This document shows positions 18,975-28,346 of a stretch of DNA of 60,545 nt, in pieces. The translations under genes were made by a program, and so were the position numbers. Positions within the stretch are counted from its first letter, which is position 1, and the number at the start of each line of letters is the position of its first letter. The notes under the pieces are model-generated. The model did not search any database and had not been told where the DNA came from. It saw only the letters and a program-made list of their open reading frames with translations. Source of the stretch: Candidatus Sulfopaludibacter sp. SbA3 (GTDB lineage Bacteria > Pseudomonadota > Alphaproteobacteria > Caulobacterales > Hyphomonadaceae); assembly GCA_945888325.1 (NCBI GenBank), contig CAMDAC010000018.1:1-60545 (forward strand), in the 5' to 3' direction.

Positions 18975-19979
18975 TCAGACGGCCGCCGCGTCCACTGCGG
19001 CACTGTGCTTGGCCTTTGCCGCTTCCGGGAGGAAGCTCGCGGTGAAGCTGTTGCGGGCGAGCGTGATGATCTGGGCGTCAGAAAGCCCCAGCGCCTCGGC
19101 GGTCTTCTCGTAATTGCGGCCGACATAACCCCCGAAATAGGCCGGGTCGTCGGAGTTCACGGTCACCATCAGGCCCGCCTCGAGCTGTGCCTTCACCGGG
19201 CTGTCCTTCAGGTCCTTGATCACGCAGAGCGACAGGTTCGACAGGGGGCAGTTGGTCAGCGGGGTCTGGGTGTCCTTCAGGATCTGGATGAGGGCAGGGT
19301 CTTCCATCGACCGGTTCCCGTGATCGATCCGGTCGACGCCGATGTCGATCAGCGCTTCGCGCACGTATTGTGGCGGGCCTTCCTCGCCGGCGTGCATGCA
19401 CAGCTTGAAGCCGATGTCGCGGCACCGCTTGTACAATCGCTCGAACTTCAGGGGCGGGTGGCCCATCTCCGAGGAGTCGAGGCCGACGCCCACGAACTTG
19501 TCATGCCAGCCTTCGGACTCCTTCAGCAACGCAAAGCCGTCTTCTTCAGAGAGGTGCCGAAGGAAACTGAGGATCAGGTAGCTGGTGACGCCGAGTTCCG
19601 TCTCGCCGCGTTTCAGCGCCGCGAGGATGCCCTCGGTGACGACGCCGAACGGCACGCCGCGCGCCGTATGCGCTTGCGGATCGAAGAACATCTCGACATG
19701 GCGCACATTGTCGGCCGCCGCGCGCTGCAGGTAGGCCCAGGTGAGGTCGTGGAAATCTTCCTCGGTGCGCAGAACCTGCATGCCCTCGTAATAGAGGTCG
19801 AGGAACTCCTGCAGGTTCGAGAAATTGTAGGCGGCCTTCGCCTCGTCCAGTGTCTTGAAGCGCAGGTCGATCCTGTTGCGCGCCGCCAGCTGCATCATCA
19901 GCTCGGGCTCGAAACTGCCTTCGATATGCAGGTGGAGTTCAGCCTTGGGCAGGCGCTGGATGAGGTCGCGTTGGGTCAT
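18975..19979 (-). CDS. Adenine deaminase (adenosine deaminase family)
   Basis: This 334-aa metal-dependent hydrolase has zinc-binding His16 and His18 in PKAELHLHIEG, HAGEEGPPQYV, and the catalytic acid/base plus metal region VTVNSDDPAYFGGYV. The segments AYNFSNLQEFLDLYYEG, HVEMFFDPQAHTARG, FLRHLSEEDG and GLDSSEMGHPP are the pattern of the ADE subgroup, which deaminates free adenine to hypoxanthine, rather than E. coli Add, which takes adenosine. It thus likely feeds purine salvage. It is transcribed in the same direction as purQ and the cytochrome upstream of it. Confidence 0.9.
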   Translation of the reverse strand: MTQRDLIQRLPKAELHLHIEGSFEPELMMQLAARNRIDLRFKTLDEAKAAYNFSNLQEFLDLYYEGMQVLRTEEDFHDLTWAYLQRAAADNVRHVEMFFDPQAHTARGVPFGVVTEGILAALKRGETELGVTSYLILSFLRHLSEEDGFALLKESEGWHDKFVGVGLDSSEMGHPPLKFERLYKRCRDIGFKLCMHAGEEGPPQYVREALIDIGVDRIDHGNRSMEDPALIQILKDTQTPLTNCPLSNLSLCVIKDLKDSPVKAQLEAGLMVTVNSDDPAYFGGYVGRNYEKTAEALGLSDAQIITLARNSFTASFLPEAAKAKHSAAVDAAAV

Positions 19980-20023
19980 GACTCAAGACCTAAACGAACG
20001 CTCTTGGGGCGTCCAGAACAGGC

Positions 20024-20443
20024 TTACTCTGCGGGGCCTGACTGCACGGATTTCAGGTAGGCGACGAGACCGGCGGCGTCGATTTGTTCAAACTGCCAGT
20101 CAGGCATGTCGGGATGATCACTGATGCTGCCGTCCGCGAAGCGCGCTTCAAGTGTGTCGAGGTCGATGGTCTGGCTCAGAAGGCGAAGAGGCGGCGCATC
20201 GGGATGCGGGCTCTCATCCGCGGCGCCAAGCGCGTGGCAACCGGCGCAGGCGGTCTCGGCGATGGCTTCGCCGCGTCCGACGCTTTCTTCCTGTTCCGTG
20301 AATTCGAAGTCATCCGCAGCAGCGGTCTCTGTGACCGAAGCCTCAGGTCCCGAATCTGTTGGGACATTGTCGGAAGATTTGGAGCAAGCCGGAGAAGCAA
20401 GGACAATGACGAGAGCGAGAAGGGCGGCCCCCGATCTTATCAC
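20024..20443 (-). CDS. Membrane-anchored or exported cytochrome c
   Basis: This 139-aa protein starts at GTG 20443, whose last two bases open the purQ TGA (GTGA, 20440-20443); an upstream start inside purQ is possible but spoils the signal peptide. It has a signal/anchor at 4-20 ending ASPAC, an acidic linker, then a class I c-type heme motif CAGCH (66-70) and a probable axial Met113 in DHPDMPDW. It would carry electrons in the periplasm. Its partner is not evident. Coupling to purQ is unusual and probably positional. Confidence 0.87.
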   Translation of the reverse strand: MIRSGAALLALVIVLASPACSKSSDNVPTDSGPEASVTETAAADDFEFTEQEESVGRGEAIAETACAGCHALGAADESPHPDAPPLRLLSQTIDLDTLEARFADGSISDHPDMPDWQFEQIDAAGLVAYLKSVQSGPAE

Positions 20444-21108
20444 GCCGCTGCCATCAGGCTTTCGAACAAGCGCGTGCCATCCGCGCCGCATTCGGCGCCG
20501 CCAATCGCGCGTTCGGGGTGGGGCATCATGCCGAGCACGCGGCCATTCTCGGAGAGGACCCCGGCGATATCCCGCGCAGCGCCATTCGGGTTCTCGCCCG
20601 CGGCGTAGCGGAACGCCACGCGGCCATCGCCTTCGAGTCGGTCCAGCATGGCCGCGTCGGCGTAGTAGTTGCCTTCAGCATGCGCGATCGGAATCACGAT
20701 CTCGGAACCGCCAGTATAGGCGCTGGTGAAGGCGGTATTTGCGCTCTCCACTTTCAGCTTCTGTGGCCGGCAGACGAAATGCAGCGAGGCATTGCGCACC
20801 AGTGCGCCGGGCAAGAGGCCGGTCTCGGTAAGAATCTGGAAGCCGTTGCACACGCCGAGCACATAGCCGCCGCGTGCAGCGTGAGCTTTCAGCTGGGAAA
20901 TGATCGGCGAGTTGCCGGCCATGGCGCCGCAGCGCAGGTAATCGCCGTAGGAAAAGCCGCCGGGTACCATCACGAGGTCGGTACCGTCCGGGATCACACC
21001 GTCCTTGTGCCAGACCATCGCAGGCGGTTTGCCGGTCAGCCTGGCCAATGCGTCATGCGCATCGCGGTCGCAGTTCGAACCCGGAAAGACGATCACAGCT
21101 GTTTTCAT
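20440..21108 (-). CDS. purQ: Phosphoribosylformylglycinamidine synthase subunit PurQ
   Basis: This 222-aa protein starts at ATG 21108. It is a class I glutamine amidotransferase with nucleophile Cys87 in [11 protein letters not shown] and the His197-x-Glu199 pair in [11 protein letters not shown]. The N-terminus [13 protein letters not shown] is diagnostic of PurQ. It hydrolyses glutamine and channels ammonia to PurL. It overlaps the cytochrome gene by GTGA. In many relatives purS-purQ-purL are contiguous; here purL is 3.8 kb downstream. Confidence 0.97.
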   Translation of the reverse strand: MKTAVIVFPGSNCDRDAHDALARLTGKPPAMVWHKDGVIPDGTDLVMVPGGFSYGDYLRCGAMAGNSPIISQLKAHAARGGYVLGVCNGFQILTETGLLPGALVRNASLHFVCRPQKLKVESANTAFTSAYTGGSEIVIPIAHAEGNYYADAAMLDRLEGDGRVAFRYAAGENPNGAARDIAGVLSENGRVLGMMPHPERAIGGAECGADGTRLFESLMAAA

Positions 21109-21275
21109 ATTGCGCGTCTTAGCAGGGAGTCGGGGCGGTTGAAAACTGCTCCTGAGGCCCGGAACACACTGAGACATTTTGGCCACAGGGGGTTCGTGAT
21201 TCCAATTCTGATCTCTTGCCCTGTCTTTGGGGCGAGGCCATTCTCGCCCGTATCAACCAAGCAGGAGATTGATAC

Positions 21276-21428
21276 ATGAAAAAATTCGCAGCCGTTCTTC
21301 TCGCCGTCGCTTTGATCCCGACCATCGCCGCCTGCAACACTGTCAAAGGCGTGGGCAAAGACGTCCAGGCTGGCGGCGAAGCCGTCGAAGAAGTCGCCAA
21401 AGAAGTCGAAGAAGAAATCACCCAGTAA
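21276..21428 (+). CDS. Entericidin-like small lipoprotein
   Basis: This 50-aa protein starts at ATG 21276, behind CAGGAG. It has a lipoprotein signal with IAACNTVKGVGKD (Cys20), then the short charged Glu/Lys-rich tail of EcnA/EcnB-type peptides (VEEVAKEVEEEI). Entericidins are tiny envelope lipoproteins first described as a toxin/antidote pair. In alphaproteobacteria they are common, and their function there is unclear. A second member lies 0.5 kb downstream at 21937 on the same strand, with DUF486 between them on the other strand. Confidence 0.88.
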   Translation: MKKFAAVLLAVALIPTIAACNTVKGVGKDVQAGGEAVEEVAKEVEEEITQ

Positions 21429-21485
21429 TCGGACGGAGGCTGGCGAATCTATCAGGGCTTCGCCGGCCACTTTCCACCTGCCAGA

Positions 21486-21830
21486 CTAGCTTTTGCCTTG
21501 GAAGATAAACCATGCGCCGAGCGCGATAAGGCCGAACCCGATCGCGTGGTTCCAGCCGAGCGGCTCCTTCAGCACCCAGACCGAAAATCCCGCAAAGACG
21601 ACCAGGGTGATCACCTCCTGGATCGTTTTTAGTTCTGCCGCCGAATACACGCTGTGCCCCCAGCGGTTGGCGGGGACAGCAAGGCAGTATTCGAAGAAGG
21701 CGATCCCCCAGCTGACGAAGATGACGAGCAGCAGGGGCGCTGCCTTGAACTTCAGGTGGCCATACCAGGCCAGCGTCATGAACAGGTTCGAAATCGACAA
21801 CAGGACGATCGGCAGGATGTGCGGGGGCAT
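21486..21830 (-). CDS. DUF486 (DMT-like) small membrane protein
   Basis: This 114-aa protein has four predicted transmembrane helices (about 5-22, 30-48, 67-85, 92-110). It matches DUF486, a member of the drug/metabolite transporter superfamily: LSISNLFMTLAWYGHLK, SWGIAFFEYCLAVPANR, and FKxx-like GAWFIFQGK at the end. Substrate unknown. It lies alone between two entericidin genes of opposite orientation. Confidence 0.88.
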   Translation of the reverse strand: MPPHILPIVLLSISNLFMTLAWYGHLKFKAAPLLLVIFVSWGIAFFEYCLAVPANRWGHSVYSAAELKTIQEVITLVVFAGFSVWVLKEPLGWNHAIGFGLIALGAWFIFQGKS

Positions 21831-21936
21831 ACATCGGCTCCGGGAAAGCGCAGGCGCTGGGGTAGAAAGAACGGGAAAAGGGCCTTATTTCAACGAGACT
21901 ATTTCGGCAGATCGGACTTCGAAAGGAGATATGGCC

Positions 21937-22161
21937 ATGAAGCGTCTCAAACTTGTCGCGGGCTCCGTCCTCGCCCTGATGATGGTCACCGGATGCAATA
22001 CCATCGCTGGCCTTGGCCAGGATCTGCAGGCCGCAGGCTCAGCCATCAGTGAAACTTCGGACGAAGTGCGCGACGCCGTGATCAACTCTGATGGCACCAC
22101 CCAGACGGCGTCCGCTTGTGACGAGCCGGCCGGACGAAGCACCCGCTCGAACTGCAGGTAG
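21937..22161 (+). CDS. Entericidin-like lipoprotein, longer form
   Basis: This 74-aa protein starts at ATG 21937, eight nt after AGGAG; an ATG at 21931 is in frame but too close to the Shine-Dalgarno. The lipobox is MVTGCNTIAGLGQDLQAAG, matching the entericidin core N-T-(I/V)-x-G-x-G-x-D-(L/V)-Q. Unlike the 50-aa copy, it carries a 25-residue tail with two extra cysteines and basic residues. The extended tail is unusual for the family. Confidence 0.82.
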   Translation: MKRLKLVAGSVLALMMVTGCNTIAGLGQDLQAAGSAISETSDEVRDAVINSDGTTQTASACDEPAGRSTRSNCR

Positions 22162-22179
22162 TTTACGCCCGGCGGCGCC

Positions 22180-22956
22180 TCAGTCTGCGAACGTCGCGAT
22201 AACGGGCACGTGGTCCGATGGTTTTTCGAGGGCGCGTGACTTGCGGTAAATCTCGATGCCCTGCAGCCGGTCCGTCATGCGGGGGCAGGCGAGGAAATGG
22301 TCGATGCGGATGCCGTGGTCCTTCTGGAAGGCGCCGGCCTGATAGTCCCAGAATGTATACTGGTGCGCCCGGCCATCGCAGGCCTCAAAGGCTTCGGTCA
22401 GACCAAGATACTTCAGGCGGCGAAAGGCGGCGCGGGTTTCCGGCAGGCCGAGCGCATCCGTGTTCCAGACGGCGTCGTCCCAGCAGTCATCCGGCGCGGG
22501 GATGCAGTTATAGTCGCCGCAGATCACGAAGGGTTGTTCGGCCTTGAGCATTGCGGCGGCCTGGTGTTCCAGCGCCTCCGACCATTCCAGCTTGTAGTCG
22601 TACTTCTCGCCCGGCGCGGGATTGCCATTCGGCACATAGACGCCGGCGACCCTGACCGGGCGGGGGCTCATGACTGTCGCCTCGATATAGCGGGCGGCAT
22701 CGTCTTTCAGGGTCGTCATCTCTTTCGAGATGTCCTCCAGGGGGAATTTCGAGAGGATCGCCACCCCGTTATAGGTTTTTTGACCATGGACGGCGCAGTG
22801 CCAACCCCTTTCCTCGATCTCGAGGTAGGGGAAAGCGCCGGTCTCACATTTCAGTTCCTGCAGGCACACGACGTCCGCCGCGATACCGTCCAGGACTTCC
22901 AGCACGGTCGGCAGCCGGGCCTTGATCGAGTTCACGTTCCAGGTGGCGATGCGCAT
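22180..22956 (-). CDS. xthA: Exodeoxyribonuclease III
   Basis: This 258-aa endonuclease/exonuclease/phosphatase fold protein begins [15 protein letters not shown] and has catalytic Glu in [24 protein letters not shown] (Asp/Asn) and the final SDHVPV (Asp-His). It is an AP endonuclease and 3'-5' exonuclease acting in base excision repair. Length and motifs are normal. It is divergent from tatA, with 79 bp between the starts. Confidence 0.95.
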   Translation of the reverse strand: MRIATWNVNSIKARLPTVLEVLDGIAADVVCLQELKCETGAFPYLEIEERGWHCAVHGQKTYNGVAILSKFPLEDISKEMTTLKDDAARYIEATVMSPRPVRVAGVYVPNGNPAPGEKYDYKLEWSEALEHQAAAMLKAEQPFVICGDYNCIPAPDDCWDDAVWNTDALGLPETRAAFRRLKYLGLTEAFEACDGRAHQYTFWDYQAGAFQKDHGIRIDHFLACPRMTDRLQGIEIYRKSRALEKPSDHVPVIATFAD

Positions 22957-22981
22957 GCGTCCTCATAACAGCTTCGCCCCA

Positions 22982-23010
22982 TTGTTCCAGCGGGATGGGG
23001 GGCCTATACT
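22982..23010 (+). promoter_or_regulatory. tatABC promoter
   Basis: TTGTTC (22982-22987) and TATACT (23005-23010) are spaced by exactly 17 bp, about 26 nt before the tatA start. The spacer contains a G-rich run. An AGGAG Shine-Dalgarno follows at 23024-23028. Confidence 0.6.
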
Positions 23011-23035
23011 CCGGCAAATCTTCAGGAGAATGCGC

Positions 23036-23245
23036 ATGGCGCCCGGTTGGATGCAGATTTTGTTGGTCGTGATCGTCGCGATGCTCCTGTTCGGGGGCAA
23101 GGGACGCATCTCGAACATCATGGGCGACATGGCCAAGGGTATCGGCGCGTTTCGCAAAGGCCTGAAGGACGACGACAAGCCGGCCGACAAGGACGAGCTC
23201 GTCAACATCACCCCGAAGAAGGACGAAACGAAGTCCTCTTCGTGA
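23036..23245 (+). CDS. tatA: Sec-independent translocase TatA
   Basis: This 69-aa protein starts at ATG 23036, seven nt after AGGAG (an in-frame ATG at 23030 is too close). A short N-terminal transmembrane helix (about 4-18, [11 protein letters not shown]) is followed by the FGGKGRI hinge in place of the common FGxxKLP, an amphipathic helix with [19 protein letters not shown], and a charged tail. TatA polymerises to form the pore for folded proteins. It is the first gene of tatABC. Confidence 0.94.
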   Translation: MAPGWMQILLVVIVAMLLFGGKGRISNIMGDMAKGIGAFRKGLKDDDKPADKDELVNITPKKDETKSSS

Positions 23246-23271
23246 TTGCCTGACCCGGAGGGCGCATCGCC

Positions 23272-23628
23272 ATGCTGCCCGGTATCGGGTTTTCCGAAAT
23301 CCTTGTGCTTGGGCTCGCGGCGCTGATCTTCATCGGCCCGAAGGACCTGCCTATGCTGATGCGCAAGCTCGGCCAGTTCGTTGGCAAGGGCAGGCGCATG
23401 GCGCGGGAGTTCCAGGCGGCGTTTGATGATATCGCCAAGCAAAGCGAGCTTGATGAACTCAAGAAAGAGATTGAGGCGCTCAAACGCTCCAACCTGATGA
23501 CGCAGGCGCAGGAAGACCTTGCCAACGCCGAGGCGGACATCAATTCCGCCGTCATGCGCCAGAGCGCTGAGCCCGCCCCACCGCCGAAAACGGCGCCGCC
23601 GCAGGTCACCGGGGAGGAGAAAGCGTGA
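23272..23628 (+). CDS. tatB: Sec-independent translocase TatB
   Basis: This 118-aa protein begins MLPGIGFSEILVLGLAALIFIGP-KDLP: TatB N-terminus, transmembrane helix 5-22 and the GPKDLP hinge. A long amphipathic/coiled-coil segment follows, then a Pro-rich tail. TatB with TatC forms the twin-arginine receptor. Its TGA overlaps the tatC GTG start (GTGA, 23625-23628). Confidence 0.95.
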   Translation: MLPGIGFSEILVLGLAALIFIGPKDLPMLMRKLGQFVGKGRRMAREFQAAFDDIAKQSELDELKKEIEALKRSNLMTQAQEDLANAEADINSAVMRQSAEPAPPPKTAPPQVTGEEKA

Positions 23629-24443
23629 GCTACAGGCCCCCCGCAGATGAAAAGCCGGAGATCACCGACCATGTGGAATCGAGCCGCGCGCCGCTGCTTG
23701 AGCATCTGAATGAGCTGCGTGGCCGGCTGATCAAATCGATCCTCGCGCTTTCTGTGGCGACAGTGATCAGCTTCTTCTTTGCCGAGGATATATACGGGCT
23801 GCTCGTGCACCCGTTTGCGACCGTGGCGGAAGAGGTGCGCGGGTCCCAGTTGGAGTTCATCTTCACAGCGCCGATGGAATACTTCTTCGCGCAGCTGAAG
23901 CTCGCTGTATTCGCAGGCCTTTTCCTCGCATTTCCCGTGATCGCCTGGCAGGTCTATGCCTTCGTTGCCCCGGGGCTCTACAAGTCGGAGCGCGGGGCGT
24001 TCTGGCCCTATCTCGTGATGGCACCAGTCCTGTTCGCTCTGGGAGCCGTGTTCGTCTACTACCTGATGCTGCCTATGCTGGCCCGGTTCACCGTGTCGAT
24101 GGAGCAGGTTGAGGCGGCCGGCACGACCATCCGCATGATGCCGAGGGTGGGGGATTATCTTTCGCTCGTCATGGCTCTGATGCTGGCGTTTGGCCTGTCC
24201 TTCCAGCTGCCGCTGGTGTTGACCCTGCTGGGGCGGATCGGGATCGTTACGGCCAGTATGCTGGCCAAGGGCCGGAAATACGCGATTGTCGGCATCCTGG
24301 CTTTCTCTGCTGTGTTTACACCGCCAGACCCGATGTCCCAGATCCTGCTCGCGGTGCCGGTCTACCTGCTCTACGAAATCTCGATCTTCTGCGTAAAACT
24401 GATCGAGAAAAGCGCGGCAAAGGCGGAGTCCGCTACGGCATAG
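23625..24443 (+). CDS. tatC: Sec-independent translocase TatC
   Basis: This 272-aa protein starts at GTG 23625, coupled to tatB. Six transmembrane helices are seen, with family motifs RAPLLEHLNELRGRL at the N-terminus, PMEYFFAQLKLAVFAGLFLA, FVAPGLYKSER and FSAVFTPPDPMSQILLA. TatC binds the twin-arginine signal. No substrate gene with an obvious RR signal adjoins the operon. Confidence 0.97.
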   Translation: MSYRPPADEKPEITDHVESSRAPLLEHLNELRGRLIKSILALSVATVISFFFAEDIYGLLVHPFATVAEEVRGSQLEFIFTAPMEYFFAQLKLAVFAGLFLAFPVIAWQVYAFVAPGLYKSERGAFWPYLVMAPVLFALGAVFVYYLMLPMLARFTVSMEQVEAAGTTIRMMPRVGDYLSLVMALMLAFGLSFQLPLVLTLLGRIGIVTASMLAKGRKYAIVGILAFSAVFTPPDPMSQILLAVPVYLLYEISIFCVKLIEKSAAKAESATA

Positions 24444-24552
24444 CCCAGTGGGATGACGGACGCCTGTCGTAGCCCCGTTGCATTTTTCTTGCAGGTGTCG
24501 ATTGTGAGCGGCTGGTAATCAACCGGGTCCCGAGAAGCGAGGAACCTCCCGC

Positions 24553-25557
24553 GTGGCGCGCGTACGAAGCGTTTTGCTGGTCGATTTCGACAACATCTAC
24601 GGCGCGACCAGCGAGGACGTGGTCAATAGCCTGTCTAACTGGCTGTTGTGGCTGGAAGATGGCGCGCTGTCGCATGGTCAGAAACGGCGCACTTTCGTGC
24701 ACAAGCGGGTCTACTGGAACCTGCAGTTCGACAAGTACCGTCCCGATTTCGAACGGGCGGGCTTTGAGGCGTTCAACTGCCGGGCCCTGGCCAAGCGGAA
24801 GATCAGCGCGGGCAAAAGTTCGGCCGATATTGTCATCACCATGGATGCAATCGAACTCGCCCTGCAGACGAAAAATCTCGATGAGTTGATAATCCTTACC
24901 ACCGATTCTGACTTCGTACCGGTTGTGAACCGGGTCCAAAACCCCGGCCTGCGCGTCGTCACCGCCGGCAAGGAAACCGACCCGACCTACGAACTCTTCA
25001 GCCAGCATGCCGACGCCGTGATGCATATCGCGGCGCTGAAATCCGCCTTCGAGTACCAGCGCGGGGCGCGCAAATGGTACCAGCTGCGCTCGCCGGCCCC
25101 ATTGATTGCGCCCCTGACCCTACAGCGGGAGCGGCAGTCGCCGCTGATGTGCCGGGTACGCGCCGCGCTGAACGGCGAGGCCAATGGGCCGTCGGAGCTG
25201 CAACGGGCCGCCGACATCATCAAGGCGCTGGGCGAGCGGATGCCGGACCAGGTTTTGTCCAAGACCAAGATCGTGCGGGCGCTGACGGCGCTGCCGGAGT
25301 TCACGCCTGCCTACGAGAACGGCATCCGCCCCTGGCTGGGCCACAAGAACTTCGCGGCGATGATGCGGCACCTTGAGAAACTGCAGCCGGAAATCCAGGT
25401 CAACCATCTCGGCAAGGGGCGGATCGAGGTGATCTACCGTGAGCCGGGCAGTGCCAGCCGGACCGGGCGGGCCGAGGCGATGGGCGAAGCGCGCGCGAAT
25501 GTGAACGAGGACGAGACCGAATCGCCGCTGCAGGCGGGGTTTGGTTCGCCGGCCTGA
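24553..25557 (+). CDS. NYN domain protein (putative RNase)
   Basis: This 334-aa protein starts at GTG 24553. The N-terminal NYN/LabA-like PIN-fold domain (about 5-165) has the acidic residues expected for metal-dependent RNA cleavage: Asp11 in LLVDFDNIYG, Asp92 in SSADIVITMDAIE, and Asp118/Asp120 in TTDSDFVPVV. The C-terminal half (about 200-305) is an uncharacterised helical region ending with HLGKGRIEVIYR, perhaps a winged-helix RNA-binding module. Target RNA unknown. It lies between tatC and serS on the same strand, 109 bp after tatC. Confidence 0.85.
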   Translation: MARVRSVLLVDFDNIYGATSEDVVNSLSNWLLWLEDGALSHGQKRRTFVHKRVYWNLQFDKYRPDFERAGFEAFNCRALAKRKISAGKSSADIVITMDAIELALQTKNLDELIILTTDSDFVPVVNRVQNPGLRVVTAGKETDPTYELFSQHADAVMHIAALKSAFEYQRGARKWYQLRSPAPLIAPLTLQRERQSPLMCRVRAALNGEANGPSELQRAADIIKALGERMPDQVLSKTKIVRALTALPEFTPAYENGIRPWLGHKNFAAMMRHLEKLQPEIQVNHLGKGRIEVIYREPGSASRTGRAEAMGEARANVNEDETESPLQAGFGSPA

Positions 25558-25629
25558 GTGTGGACAGGAGGGGGCGGCGCGGATTAGAGCCTGTCCCAAG
25601 AAACCTGACGCTTCAAGGCACTGAAACCC

Positions 25630-26931
25630 ATGTTCGATATCCGCGCGATCCGCGAGACCCCTGACGTTTTCCGCAAGGCCTGGAACCGCCGCAAGGCCGG
25701 GCTGGGGGACGAGACCGTTTTGCGCATCCTGGAGCTCGACACCGCCTGGCGCGCCGCGACGACCGCCAAGCAGGACGCCGAAAGCGCGCGCAATGCGAAC
25801 TCGAAGCTGATCGGGCAGGCGAAGGCCAAGAAAGATGATGCGGAAGCCGCGCGCCTGATGGCGCTGGTGGCGGACGCGAAGACGGCCATTGACGCCGCAG
25901 AGGCCGAAGAGAAGACGAATCGCGCGGCGCTCGACGACATCCTGATGGGCCTTCCGAACCTGCCGCTGGATGAAGTGCCGGAAGGCAGTGACGAGCATGG
26001 CAATGTGGAGCAGCACAAGTGGGGCACGCCGAAGCTGATCAACAACCCGAAGGATCATGCGGACCTTGGCGAGGCGCTGAAGGTGCCGAGCGGTTTCTCC
26101 ATGATGGACTTCGAGGCGGCTGCGAAGATGAGCGGCGCGAGGTTCGTGGCGCTGCGCGGACAGCTGGCGCGGATGGAGCGGGCGCTGGCCAACTTCATGC
26201 TGGATATTCAGACCACGGAGCATGGGTATCAGGAGACCAGCACTCCGATTCTCGTTCGTGAACAGGCGCTTCTGGGAACTGGCCAGCTTCCCAAATTTGA
26301 AGAAGACATGTTCAAGACAACGACAGGCCACTATCTCATTTCGACGTCCGAGATTTCGTTGACAAACCTTGTGCGCGAGCAAGTCGTTGAAGTATCGCAA
26401 CTGCCCATCCGGATGACTGCCCACACGCCGTGCTTCCGCTCCGAAGCGGGCAGCGCCGGGCGCGACACCAAGGGCATGATCCGGCAGCATCAGTTCTACA
26501 AGGTCGAACTCGTCTCCATCGTTGCGGGCGAAGCCGAAGGGCTCGCTGAACTCGACCGGATGACGGTCTGCGCCGAGGAAGTGCTGAAGCGGCTGGAGCT
26601 GCCGTTCCGCCGCATGCTGCTGTGCAGCGGCGACATGGGAGCAGGGGCGCGCAAGACGTTTGACCTAGAAGTCTGGCTGCCCTCGCAGAACACCTACCGC
26701 GAAATCTCGTCCTGCTCCTATTGCGGGGATTTCCAGGCTCGGCGGATGGATGCGCGGTACCGCGTGGATGCGAAATCGAAACCCGAGTTTGTGCATACGC
26801 TGAACGGGTCGGGGCTGGCTGTCGGGCGCACGCTGGTGGCGGTGCTGGAGAATTATCAGAACGCGGATGGGTCTATCACCGTGCCGGAGGCGTTGCGGGC
26901 GTACATGGGCGGCGTTGAGGTGATCCGGTGA
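25630..26931 (+). CDS. serS: Seryl-tRNA synthetase
   Basis: This 433-aa class II synthetase begins [14 protein letters not shown] and has the N-terminal coiled-coil arm (about 30-110) that grips the tRNA-Ser long variable arm. Catalytic motif 2 is [28 protein letters not shown] and motif 3 is the [16 protein letters not shown] segment. It charges tRNA-Ser and tRNA-Sec. Its TGA overlaps the surE GTG start (26928-26931). Confidence 0.97.
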   Translation: MFDIRAIRETPDVFRKAWNRRKAGLGDETVLRILELDTAWRAATTAKQDAESARNANSKLIGQAKAKKDDAEAARLMALVADAKTAIDAAEAEEKTNRAALDDILMGLPNLPLDEVPEGSDEHGNVEQHKWGTPKLINNPKDHADLGEALKVPSGFSMMDFEAAAKMSGARFVALRGQLARMERALANFMLDIQTTEHGYQETSTPILVREQALLGTGQLPKFEEDMFKTTTGHYLISTSEISLTNLVREQVVEVSQLPIRMTAHTPCFRSEAGSAGRDTKGMIRQHQFYKVELVSIVAGEAEGLAELDRMTVCAEEVLKRLELPFRRMLLCSGDMGAGARKTFDLEVWLPSQNTYREISSCSYCGDFQARRMDARYRVDAKSKPEFVHTLNGSGLAVGRTLVAVLENYQNADGSITVPEALRAYMGGVEVIR

Positions 26932-27689
26932 GAATCCTCCTCACCAATGATGATGGCATCAATGCCCCGGGTCTTGCGGTGCTCGAAGAGATCGCCAAGC
27001 AGCTGTCCGATGACATCTGGATTGCCGCGCCCGAGGAAGAACAGTCTGGCAAGGGGCGGGCGATTTCGCTGACGCAGCCGGTGCGTGTACGGAAGGTCGG
27101 GGCGAAGGCCTGGGCGATTGCGGGGACCCCTTCGGATTCCGTGCTGCTGGCCTACAAGGACCTGATGCCGGAACCGCCGGACCTGGTGCTGTCGGGCGTC
27201 AATCGGGGCCAGAACATTGCCGAGGATACGAGCTTTTCAGGGACCGTCGCTGCCGCCATGTTCGGAATGCAGATGGGCGTGCCTTCGATTGCTCTGAGCC
27301 AGGCGCAGAATTTCCGGGACCGCGGCTCGCTGCCCTGGGAGACGGCGAAGGCCTGGGGCGCAAGGACACTTCGGCCGCTGCTCGAGATGGGCTGGCCGAA
27401 GGATGTGGTGATCAACGTGAACTTCCCGGATGTCGAGCCGGAGGATGTACGCGGCATCCAGATGACGCGGCAGGGCTTCCGTGATGAGACGATCATCCAT
27501 ACCGACCGGCGCGAAGACCTGCGCGGCAATGATTATTACTGGATTGGCTACCGGGGCAAACTCTCCCGGCCGAGCGAGGGCACCGACCTGCGCGCGATCT
27601 ATGAGGGGTATGTCTCCGTCTCGCCGCTGCATGTGGACTTGACGCATGAGGCCTTCCTGCGGACGCTGCAGACGACATGGCCGGATTGA
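26928..27689 (+). CDS. surE: 5'/3'-nucleotidase SurE
   Basis: This 253-aa protein begins [16 protein letters not shown] with metal-binding Asp8-Asp9. The Ser in [12 protein letters not shown], Asn in [18 protein letters not shown], and the LPWETAKAW region are all family hallmarks. SurE dephosphorylates nucleoside monophosphates and short polyphosphates. It is coupled to serS by GTGA and overlaps pcm by 13 nt. The serS-surE-pcm order is conserved in alphaproteobacteria. Confidence 0.97.
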   Translation: MRILLTNDDGINAPGLAVLEEIAKQLSDDIWIAAPEEEQSGKGRAISLTQPVRVRKVGAKAWAIAGTPSDSVLLAYKDLMPEPPDLVLSGVNRGQNIAEDTSFSGTVAAAMFGMQMGVPSIALSQAQNFRDRGSLPWETAKAWGARTLRPLLEMGWPKDVVINVNFPDVEPEDVRGIQMTRQGFRDETIIHTDRREDLRGNDYYWIGYRGKLSRPSEGTDLRAIYEGYVSVSPLHVDLTHEAFLRTLQTTWPD

Positions 27690-28330
27690 TTGCTGACCCG
27701 TTCCGCGCGGCGCGCCTGTTGCTGCGCCTTCGCCAGGAAGGCGTGACAGATGCGCGCGTGCTGACGGCGATGGAGACCATCGACCGGGCTGCGTTCGTGG
27801 ACGACCCGGCGCTGGCACCGCTCGCCTTCGAGGACGCGATGCTGCCGATCCCGTGCGGGCAGGTGATCCTGCGGCCGGCGGCGACGGGCCACCTGCTGCA
27901 GGCGCTGGCGCTGCCGGAGGATGGCTCGGCGAAGGTGCTGCTGGTCGGGTTCGGGGCCGGCTACATGGCGGCGCTGGCGGCGAGCCTTTCGCGGCAGGTT
28001 CATGCGGTGGACCGCTACGCGCGCCTTGTGCGCGAGGGCGAGGCGCGGCTGGCGCGGCTGGGCATCGGCAATGTCACGGTGCGCCAGGCGGACGGGCAGG
28101 ATGGCTGGCCGGAGCAGGGGCTGTTTGACCGGATTGTGCTGGCCTGCGCGGTGCCGGAGGTGCCAGACCTGCTGCTGAGCCAGCTGACACAGGGCGGGCG
28201 GCTGGCGGCGCCGGTGGTGCGGGGCAATGACCGGGCGATTGTCTCGATCACGCTGGGCGGCGGGGTGCTGCGAACCCCGTTTTTCCAGCAGGTTCCGGCG
28301 ATGACCGAGGGCAAGGCTGCGGTCCTCTGA
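27677..28330 (+). CDS. pcm: Protein-L-isoaspartate O-methyltransferase family
   Basis: This 217-aa protein begins inside the end of surE. It matches the PCMT fold: RLRQEGVTDARVLTAMETIDRAAFV, then the LPIPCGQVILRP segment, with cofactor loop VLLVGFGAGYMAALAA. PCMT methylates isoaspartyl residues in damaged proteins. Two features deviate from E. coli Pcm: the normal IGxGSGY loop is VGFGAGY, and the usual GQTISQP segment is GQVILRP. Divergent alphaproteobacterial members often look like this, so the activity is likely but less certain than the fold. Confidence 0.85.
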   Translation: MAGLIADPFRAARLLLRLRQEGVTDARVLTAMETIDRAAFVDDPALAPLAFEDAMLPIPCGQVILRPAATGHLLQALALPEDGSAKVLLVGFGAGYMAALAASLSRQVHAVDRYARLVREGEARLARLGIGNVTVRQADGQDGWPEQGLFDRIVLACAVPEVPDLLLSQLTQGGRLAAPVVRGNDRAIVSITLGGGVLRTPFFQQVPAMTEGKAAVL

Positions 28331-28346
28331 ACCCTGCAGGCGGGGT

